Of a stretch of DNA of 64,000 bases, positions 58,890 through 64,000 are shown piece by piece. Both the position numbers and the translations under genes were made by a program. The notes under the pieces are model-generated. The model saw only the letters and a program-made list of their open reading frames with translations, did no database searches and was not told the DNA's origin. How positions within the stretch are numbered: position 1 is the first letter of the stretch; every line of letters begins with the position of its first letter. The DNA is from JAHEFU01 sp041395205 (GTDB taxonomy: Bacteria > 4484-113 > JAFGCY01), in assembly GCA_041395205.1 (NCBI GenBank), contig JAWLAZ010000001.1:868001-932000 (forward strand). Reading direction: 5' to 3'.

Positions 58890-59954
58890 ATGCCTGAGCC
58901 CGCAGCCGAGGGAATCCTGCCCGTTCATTGCCGCAATACCGCGGTGAGCTGCCTGAGCTGCCTTGCCGCCGCCTTCCACCTCGACCTGCCCTTTGAGCAT
59001 GTGGCCGGCCTGACTGGTGAGGCCTTTCGCCTGCCGCTCTTCGAGCTCGCCGCCCCCGGCAGCTGGACCCGCAGCACCGGCCTGCCGCAGGCCGCCCTGC
59101 ACTGGTGCGAAATGCTCGGCATCGATGCGGAGATCTGCTGGAGCGAGGCTGCGGCGCAGTCCGCCCCGGCCTGGCTGGACCGCCAGCGCGGCATGATCAG
59201 TGACACACTCGCCACCGGCCTGCCGGTGATGTACTGGGACAACCTGGCCTTCGGGCTGATCCTCGCTGAGGATGCACGCGGCTACCAGGTGAGCGGGATC
59301 CCTGAGCTGCACATCCCCGCTGGCCTGGAGAGCGCCGGACCGCTGCGCCAGCGCAGCTTCGGTCCGCAGGGCAACCCCGAGGGCAGCTTCCTCCTGCCGC
59401 CGGAGGGCCTCAGGCCGCTGTATGAGGGTGAGCTGCTGTTCATCCATCCGCGCGGGCGGATCAGCCTCGACCCGGACTACCAGCTCAGCCAGGCCCTGCG
59501 CCGCGCCGCCGAGGAACTGGGCGGCCTCGTCTGCTGGCCGCGCCAGCTGGACAGCGCCGGGCAGCGCCTGCAGCCGCTGTATGGCACGAGGGCCCTGGAG
59601 CGCCTGGAGCAGGAGCTGCGGGGTGGGGAACTGAGCCTGCCGGGCCTGATCGAGGCGCTGCAGAATCTGCTGGAGATGCGTCGCGCGGGGCTGCGCTGGC
59701 TCGCGGACGTGGCGGCCGGGGCTGAGAATGACCTGCAGCCGCGCCTGAAGCAGGCCGCGGAATTCATGCGGCGCAACGTGGCCGGGATCCGCCCGCTGGC
59801 CGATGACTTCAGCCCGCCCTTCGACCCGCTGCGCCACCAGCGCCGTGAACTGCTGACGCGTACGGCCGAGCAGCTGTACGAGATCCGCCGCACGGAGGAA
59901 ACCCTGACCCGGCTGCTGCGCGGGATCGCCGGCGATTTCGGTGTTTTCGACTGA
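58890..59954 (+). CDS. BtrH-like/C39-like cytoplasmic protein, function uncertain
   Basis: 354 residues, no signal peptide. The N-terminus VHCRNTAVSCLSCLAAAFHLDLPFEHVAGLTGEAFRLPLFE resembles the 'HC.tsal.n.L...g...se..vfGl.....F' start of BtrH-N-type papain-fold proteins, which transfer acyl or aminoacyl groups; Cys in HCRNTAVS would be the nucleophile. The middle (LPVMYWDNLAFGLILAEDARGYQVSGI) fits the His/Asp half. The C-terminal third is helical (LIEALQNLLEMRRAGLRWLADVAAG...). Leaderless start: TATGCT at 58878-58883, 6 nt before ATG. It follows the sugar operon, but own promoter suggests separate expression. Confidence 0.6.
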   Translation: MPEPAAEGILPVHCRNTAVSCLSCLAAAFHLDLPFEHVAGLTGEAFRLPLFELAAPGSWTRSTGLPQAALHWCEMLGIDAEICWSEAAAQSAPAWLDRQRGMISDTLATGLPVMYWDNLAFGLILAEDARGYQVSGIPELHIPAGLESAGPLRQRSFGPQGNPEGSFLLPPEGLRPLYEGELLFIHPRGRISLDPDYQLSQALRRAAEELGGLVCWPRQLDSAGQRLQPLYGTRALERLEQELRGGELSLPGLIEALQNLLEMRRAGLRWLADVAAGAENDLQPRLKQAAEFMRRNVAGIRPLADDFSPPFDPLRHQRRELLTRTAEQLYEIRRTEETLTRLLRGIAGDFGVFD

Positions 59955-60014
59955 ACCCGCAATGAACGATGTTGTCTGATAAGCGTCAGGCTTGTGTCTG
60001 ACAAGGAGAGTGCA

Positions 60015-60503
60015 ATGCAAGGTAACTTCTTTCACAGAACGCAGATCTTCATCCTGCTGGCCTTCATGGTCGGGATGTTCGCCGGATCGGTGGTGCAGCC
60101 CACGCGCGCCATGGCCGGCTGGGACCTCGGCGACCTGATCAAGGACGGTGCCAAGGGCGCGATCGTCGGCGGCGGCATCGCCTATCTAGTCAAGAAGAAC
60201 GGCAAGGAAATCGACAAGACGATCAACAAGCTCTACAAGGACAACAACTTCCCGATCGGGGCCGCGACGCGGGTCGTGCCGATCGTGGACGCACTGGGCA
60301 CGAAGCATGTCGGTGCCGCACAGATCGTCGGCCCGCAGAGCGCGGTGGATGAGGTCTCAAGCGTCGTGCTGCTGGAGACGAGCTTCCTCGACAAGGTCTT
60401 CCGCATCAACGGCTACGTGCCGGTCAAGGGCAACGTGGATGACCTGAAGCGCGTGGCGGGCGTGGGCGTGAGCGCCGTGATCGACGTTAAGGTCGCACCC
60501 TAG
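60015..60503 (+). CDS. Small exported or membrane-tethered protein, function unknown
   Basis: 162 residues from ATG 60015, chosen for AGGAGAG 6 nt upstream. Signal peptide or anchor FFHRTQIFILLAFMVGMFAGSVVQPTRAMA, then a Gly-rich amphipathic segment (DLGDLIKDGAKGAIVGGGIAYLVKKNGKEIDKTINKLYKDN) and a strand-rich part (ATRVVPIVDALGTKHVGAAQIVGPQSAVDEVSSVVLLETSF...KGNVDDLKRVAGVGVSAVIDVKVAP). No family recognised. A TCTGAC/GTCAG-type hairpin lies in its leader (59982-60003) and ends TGACAAGGAG, merging with the SD. The TAG stop overlaps a GGAG REP-like head. Confidence 0.7.
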   Translation: MQGNFFHRTQIFILLAFMVGMFAGSVVQPTRAMAGWDLGDLIKDGAKGAIVGGGIAYLVKKNGKEIDKTINKLYKDNNFPIGAATRVVPIVDALGTKHVGAAQIVGPQSAVDEVSSVVLLETSFLDKVFRINGYVPVKGNVDDLKRVAGVGVSAVIDVKVAP

Positions 60504-60525
60504 GAGCTGCCCGCTTCAGCGGTAG
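60503..60525 (+). repeat. REP-like hairpin at stop codon
   Basis: GGAGCTGCCCGCTTCAGCGG then TAG, beginning with the G of the TAG stop. One-base variant of the GGAGCTACC unit at 1.1, 30.6 and 30.8 kb. Confidence 0.75.
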
Positions 60526-60606
60526 TCAGCGTCCTGGGACAACCGGACAAGCTCTCAAAGCTGGATTACCACCAAGCGCACGAAGGACACCAAGTAACTG
60601 ATGGGG

Positions 60607-60830
60607 TCACGAAGCGGACTTTGGGACCATTGATGGCTTCGTGGGCGATCTTTGTGGCGAATAGCCACTCACCATGTAACCACCGACGCTAACAGGCGTC
60701 CTAGAAAAGCAACGAGCGACGGAGTTGTGAAACTCCGCCGCCTGCTTTGGGGAAGCAACTTGTTCTACCCTTTCATCTCGGAAGGATAAACAGGCGGATG
60801 GCCATGTGCCGTCCGCCGTTGCTGTTTCTG
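60607..60830 (+). repeat. String of five hairpins in noncoding DNA
   Basis: CACGAAGC/GCTTCGTG, GTGGC/GCCAC around GAATA, GACGC/GCGTC, ACGGAGTT/AACTCCG around GTGA, and a long stem AAACAG...GGCGGATGGC / GCCGTCCGCC...CTGTTT follow one another. No reading frame and no recognised RNA family. Possibly an RNA gene, possibly diverged repeat units. Confidence 0.45.
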
Positions 60831-60832
60831 GG

Positions 60833-60889
60833 GGAGCTACCCGCTTTAGCGGTAGTCGGGAAACGGAGGCCGGAATCCATTCTGGCAAC
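60833..60889 (+). repeat. Two REP-like units at the island border
   Basis: GGAGCTACCCGCTTTAGCGG-TAG (60833-60855) and GGAGGCCGGAATCCATTCTG-GCAAC (60865-60889). Confidence 0.75.
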
Positions 60890-61444
60890 GGATTTCTCGC
60901 TGATTATTCCCAAAACGAAGCCGTACCGGCGCTGCTCCACAGCGCCTGACAGGGAATGCCGCGAAGTGATTGCCACTTCCCGCCGCTCAATTTCCAAAAA
61001 CTCTGTGCTCTCTGTGCCTCTGTGTTTGAATTGTCAAGCATGCGAGCAGACTATCCCTCCTGCCATGCTCATCGTGGGGCAGGGAGCGTTGCCAGATTGC
61101 ATTCCCTCAGCGTCTCCGGTTTCACTCTGCGCCTCTGCGCCAAGAGAACCGTAACGCACATCACGCTGTCACCCGAACGCATATGAGCCTCTACGGCGCG
61201 CAGCCGCGCGGGAAGCAGCGTGCTCGCCAGTCTGGTTTTATTGGCGCAGAGAGTGAAGAGAGGCGCAGAGATTCTGATGCCTGCTGCCAATCCCGTCAGT
61301 CACGCGCGCTTCTCCGCATTCACTCCTAAGCGCGGCTGGGCCGCGCCGGTACATCTTCATTGGCAAATTTTCTTATCCTGAATCGGGACTCTGTGCTCTC
61401 TGTATCTCTGTGGTTGATTTGCCAGCCAGTCGAGCGCAGCGAGT
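60888..61444 (+). repeat. Left composite direct repeat of the 61.5-62.9 kb island
   Basis: Block M (60888-61047: GGATTTCTCGCTGATTA ... CTCTGTGCTCTCTGTGCC ... CATGCGAGCAG) and block N (61286-61444: CCAATCCCGTCAGT ... GCGGCTGGGCCGCGCCGG ... CAGTCGAGCGCAGCGAGT). Both recur right of the island at 63031-63193 and 63308-63466. No gene is supported in 60504-61703. Confidence 0.8.
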
Positions 61445-61587
61445 CACGTTGCGACTCAATGCCAGGCATTCGCTCATTGTTTCGCTTTTCTCCTTCCCGT
61501 AGTCAGAATGTTTCCTTCCGCAATGCGGACCACTTCGGGAGTTTCTGTCTCATTGGAGAATCAATTACAGAAAATCATCGACAGTAC

Positions 61588-61617
61588 TTGACCCCCCCCC
61601 CCCAAACATGTTAGGAT
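61588..61617 (+). promoter_or_regulatory. Promoter with C12 tract in its spacer, candidate phase-variable
   Basis: TTGACC (61588-61593) and TAGGAT (61612-61617) 18 bp apart. A run of 12 Cs (61592-61603) starts in the -35 and fills half of the spacer. Sequence around the -10 (ATGTTAGGATT) resembles that of the G9 promoter (ATGTTATAGTT). Confidence 0.55.
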
Positions 61618-61633
61618 TGTCATTGTAGGTATT

Positions 61634-61670
61634 GTCTTGGCAATAAACCAAGACAAACCTTGATAGGTTT
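61634..61670 (+). promoter_or_regulatory. Two leader hairpins
   Basis: GTCTTGG-CAATAAA-CCAAGAC (61634-61654) and AAACC-TTGATA-GGTTT (61655-61670), back to back between promoter and SD of the Cys-rich gene. Confidence 0.5.
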
Positions 61671-61703
61671 GATCAATAGACTTGTATCAGGGGAGTTGAC
61701 CGG

Positions 61704-62055
61704 ATGAAACTGAGAGCACTGCTAAGTCTCTGTACTTTGCTGGTGTTTCCAAACTTCTGTCTCGCAAACACTTACGTCTGCTATACATGGGGTTCTGAAA
61801 TCAAGGAATTCGATCCCGCTTCAAAGTGCATCTGTATAAATCATCCAGGCGAGAATACACATACGGGACAACCTGGACTGGACCTGCAATGAAACAGCTC
61901 AGGGAGCAGTGCTGTGTCCTCATCCCTGTACGAATGACACTACCAGTCAGGATCACTACATCTGGTGCTGCGATACTCAGTGGTGCCCAAGCCAGTGCCC
62001 AAGAGAGTGGTATGACGAAAATGAACAATGCAATACATGTCTGGGTGGAGACTGA
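61704..62055 (+). pseudogene. Frameshifted secreted cysteine-rich gene of the second module
   Basis: SD AGGGGAG 8 nt before ATG 61704. Signal peptide MKLRALLSLCTLLVFPNFCLA, then NTYVCYTWGSEIKEFDPASKCICINHPGENTHTG; this frame ends at 61894. The +1 frame continues with DNLDWTCNETAQGAVLCPHPC...WCCDTQWCPSQCPREWYDENEQCNTCLGGD and stops at 62055, 20 nt before the next gene. Joined, the product has 12 Cys in about 95 mature residues, like its counterpart at 21.4 kb. The shift lies near 61845-61890. It may be a real mutation, a programmed shift or a base-call error; no homopolymer is obvious there. Confidence 0.75.
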
Positions 62056-62075
62056 ATCTTGAAGGAGATACTATC

Positions 62076-62765
62076 ATGATCAGATCATTGATTCTGACAA
62101 TTGCCCTGCTGGCAGCACTCAGTGCGAGTGCATTTGCTGCACACCCCTATGAGGAACTGGATCCAAGGATGGACACCGGGTACCGGAATTACATCGGTGA
62201 CAGTGGCTGGTCGCAGGGAGATGTCCAGTTCTTCAGCAGGGATGAAAGAGTTCCCTATGAAGAGTTGTCAGCTGCGGAGCGTTATGCTGTGTCTGGTGCG
62301 TACCGTGCTGATGGGGTAATGGAGCTGCCTTGGAGGGTGCGGGTTCTCATGGCGGTTGACGATTACTACACGCAGTATGGAGTGGTTCCAGCAGTACTTG
62401 ACGATGTGACTCTTCGGAGCATATCAGGTTGGGGTCAGAAGTCAGACGCAGAGATTGCCTGGTACAGGAGTCCAATCAATGGAAACTGGCCAGAGCTGAC
62501 CAATCCAAACCAGATTGCTGGCAACATCTACGTCAAGCCTTTGAGTACTCCCGAGAAGATCTATCTGAGTCAGTTCAATGCGGGCTGGAAACGGTCCTGG
62601 TTCCATGATCTTGAATTCAGCAAGGAGCTGTATGATCAGGGATATGACTATTATGATTGTTTCGTAAAGGTCAAACCGATTGACAGCGAGATCTGGTACT
62701 TCCGCATTTACGGAGAGAATGGGGTGCTGATGGCCGGAACCAACTACGCCAGACCGGGAAGCTGA
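62076..62765 (+). CDS. Secreted protein of the second Cys-rich module
   Basis: 229 residues from ATG 62076 (AAGGAGA 9 nt upstream; an upstream in-frame ATG overlaps the Cys-rich gene). Signal peptide MIRSLILTIALLAALSASAFA. It shares with the 258-residue protein at 21.8 kb the block ELSAAERYAV...VRVLMAVDDYYTQYGVVPAVLDDV, again the 'YY..yG..P..LdDl' pattern of pseudopilin-like subunits, and lies second behind a homopolymer promoter. The C-terminal half (YDCFVKVKPIDSEIWYFRIYGENGVLMAGTNY) is strand-rich. A+T-rich codons. Function unknown; proposed as exported partner of the Cys-rich protein. Confidence 0.75.
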   Translation: MIRSLILTIALLAALSASAFAAHPYEELDPRMDTGYRNYIGDSGWSQGDVQFFSRDERVPYEELSAAERYAVSGAYRADGVMELPWRVRVLMAVDDYYTQYGVVPAVLDDVTLRSISGWGQKSDAEIAWYRSPINGNWPELTNPNQIAGNIYVKPLSTPEKIYLSQFNAGWKRSWFHDLEFSKELYDQGYDYYDCFVKVKPIDSEIWYFRIYGENGVLMAGTNYARPGS

Positions 62766-62883
62766 ACCACTACACCCGATGCAACCTACACATTCTGCTC
62801 GGGGTAGTGGACCATGGGCATTTGAGTGATGCAAGGACAGGCCAGACTCTCGCGTATCTATGCTGGATACTGTCACTAGCTTT

Positions 62884-63466
62884 AATCAAACACAGAGTCA
62901 CAGAGAACACTGAGAATTACAATCAGGGTTGCCAATCCCGTCAGTTTTGCTTACTTCGTAATGTGCTCTCCCAAGCGCGGCTGGGCCGCGCCGGTACTGT
63001 ATTTCAATGAAGCATTGTGAAACTTCACCAACGGATTTCTCGCTGATTATCCCCAAAATGAAGCCGTACCGGCGCTGCCCAGCAGCGCCTGAAAGGGAAT
63101 GCCGCGAAGTGATTGCCATTTCCCCGCTGATCTGAACCGGGAAGCTCTGTGCTCTCTGTGCCTCTGTGTTTGAATTGTCAGCCATGCGAGCAGGTTATCC
63201 CTCGCGCGACTGCGCGGCTCGCTTCGCTCGACAGACAACTTGCTACCTCGCCGCGGTCTGAATCGAACACAGAGTCACAGAGAACTCAGAGAAATACTAT
63301 CAGGGTTGCCAATCCCGTCAGTTATGCGCACTTCTCCGCATTCTCACCGAATCGCGGCTGGGCCGCGCCGGTACATCTTCATTGGCCGATTTTCCTAATC
63401 TGAATCAGGACTCTGTGCTCTCTGTATCTCTGTGGTTGATTTGCCAGCCAGTCGAGCGCAGCGAGT
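62884..63466 (+). repeat. Right composite direct repeat of the island
   Basis: Order: AACACAGAGTCACAGAGAAC (from about 62889), a partial N block (62931-62998), block M (63031-63193), a second AACACAGAGTCACAGAGAAC (from about 63265), and a full N block (63308-63466). M and N match the left copies over ~160 bp each with scattered changes. No gene in 62766-63549. Confidence 0.8.
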
Positions 63467-63521
63467 CTCAGTGCTTCATCAGGCCGGGGCTACTATTCGC
63501 TTTCAACTCTCTGCTCTCTGA

Positions 63522-63570
63522 TTGCGGAAGCAAGCTTCCGCCTCCCTTGTCAGACTGAAGTCTGGCCTCC
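63522..63570 (-). repeat. Two REP-like hairpins overlapping a gene end
   Basis: On the minus strand GGAGGCCAGACTTCAGTCTG-ACAA (63570-63547) and GGAGGCGGAAGCTTGCTTCC-GCAA (63545-63522). The TGA stop of the TetR gene lies inside the first unit. Confidence 0.8.
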
Positions 63571-64000
63571 GCCGTCCCCCAGCAGCCTGCCGATGAACTG
63601 CACCTGGGCCGCGAACATCCCGTTCTGCCCGTCATCGGCGATCGCGGCCCCGCAGAGCTGCCAGGTGCAGGCCGTGGCCAGGCTGCGGGCCTTCTCCGTG
63701 TCCGCCAGGCGGCTGTGGCCCTTCAGGCCCTTCAGCAGCCGTCGCCAGAATTCCGTCAGTTCACGCTCGTAGGCATCCACCTGCCCGGCCAGTTCCGCCG
63801 GCAGGGCCGCCTGGTCCAGGCGCAGCGCCGCCAGCAGCCGCAGCTGCGCCAGCTGCCCGCCCTCCGCCAGCCTCCTGATGCAGAAGCCCAGGCGGCGAGG
63901 TGCATCGGGGAAGACCTCGGCCGGCATCGCCAGCTCATTGCGCCAGATCGTCAGGGCCTGCTCCAGCGCGGCGGCCGCCAGGGCCTCCTTGCTGCCGAAG
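63550..64000 (-). CDS. TetR/AcrR-family transcriptional regulator, 5' part cut by window edge
   Basis: The minus frame runs in from base 64000. The first residues FGSKEALAAAALEQAL are the end of the TetR helix-turn-helix (typically Y-H-F-x-S-K-E-x-L-x-x-A-A-L), so about 40 N-terminal residues are missing. The rest is the helical ligand-binding domain, with a Cys (RRLGFCIRRLAEGGQLAQLRLLAAL) and TACTWQLCGAAIADDGQNGMFAAQVQFIGRLL in the last helices. Such proteins repress neighbouring genes until a small ligand binds. The last six sense codons (GGQTSV region) and the stop are part of a GGAGG REP-like hairpin, suggesting the repeat replaced the original end. Confidence 0.85.
   Translation of the reverse strand, partial: FGSKEALAAAALEQALTIWRNELAMPAEVFPDAPRRLGFCIRRLAEGGQLAQLRLLAALRLDQAALPAELAGQVDAYERELTEFWRRLLKGLKGHSRLADTEKARSLATACTWQLCGAAIADDGQNGMFAAQVQFIGRLLGDGGGQTSV

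Noticed and set aside
59994..60015. Upstream TTG start for the 60.0-kb gene
   Set aside because: It would place the SD AGGAGAG inside the coding sequence; ATG 60015 has correct spacing and starts a clean signal peptide.
60607..60830. RNase P, SRP or tmRNA gene
   Set aside because: None of the universally conserved sequence blocks of these RNAs was found.
1..64000. tRNA or rRNA genes
   Set aside because: No T-loop GGTTCGAATCC-type segments with a cloverleaf and no rRNA-like sequence were recognised by eye; a tRNAscan run would be decisive.

Overview
The window is G+C-rich bacterial chromosome with dense coding on both strands and no phage or plasmid core. It looks like an uncultured, free-living, deeply branching Gram-negative-type bacterium: many lipoprotein signal peptides, a lytic transglycosylase, a c-type cytochrome, a membrane pyrophosphatase, a tricorn-type protease, a eukaryote-type citrate synthase, and very large secreted proteins with cohesin/dockerin-like, PKD and CBM9-like modules. 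I cannot name the phylum from the sequence alone. At least twelve genes have a -10 hexamer 6-9 nt before the start codon and little or no Shine-Dalgarno sequence, so leaderless mRNAs appear common. Layout: 1-5.3 kb holds a truncated AAA+ ATPase, parAB, an enoyl-CoA hydratase, holA and a membrane protein. 5.8-21.3 kb holds a cohesin/dockerin-like lipoprotein, tricorn protease, PKD protein, 5'-nucleotidase, hydroxyacyl-CoA dehydrogenase, cytochrome c, lytic transglycosylase and an FGE-fold lipoprotein. 21.3-24.5 kb is accessory: an A+T-rich two-gene island between direct repeats and a GxxExxY gene inside inverted repeats. 24.6-42 kb is housekeeping: purL-purF, a TPR protein, a QEGLA metallopeptidase-like protein, an MDR oxidoreductase, a methyltransferase, a HEAT protein, hppA and ftsY. 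42-60.5 kb holds giant secreted proteins, sppA, an unannotated structured RNA, a Nudix hydrolase, citrate synthase and a sugar operon (glycosidase-like giant, galactokinase, sugar-1-phosphate nucleotidyltransferase). 60.5-63.5 kb is repeat-rich and carries a second A+T-rich two-gene island; a truncated TetR regulator ends the window. Four signals look new. (1) PurL carries an in-frame insertion of about 205 residues that reads as a decayed REP-associated tyrosine transposase (RAYT) domain. (2) Intergenic regions carry REP-like hairpins with a fixed GGAG head and a TGNCAA tail but hypervariable, co-varying arms, often starting right at stop codons; the same TGNCAA word seems enriched inside genes through synonymous codon choice. 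(3) Two related secreted modules (Cys-rich protein plus pseudopilin-like protein) lie in separate A+T-rich islands, each behind a promoter whose -35/-10 spacer holds a G9 or C12 tract, the arrangement of slipped-strand phase variation. (4) A strong promoter and terminator at 48.5-48.7 kb bracket a ~185-nt RNA with mutually exclusive stems and no reading frame.
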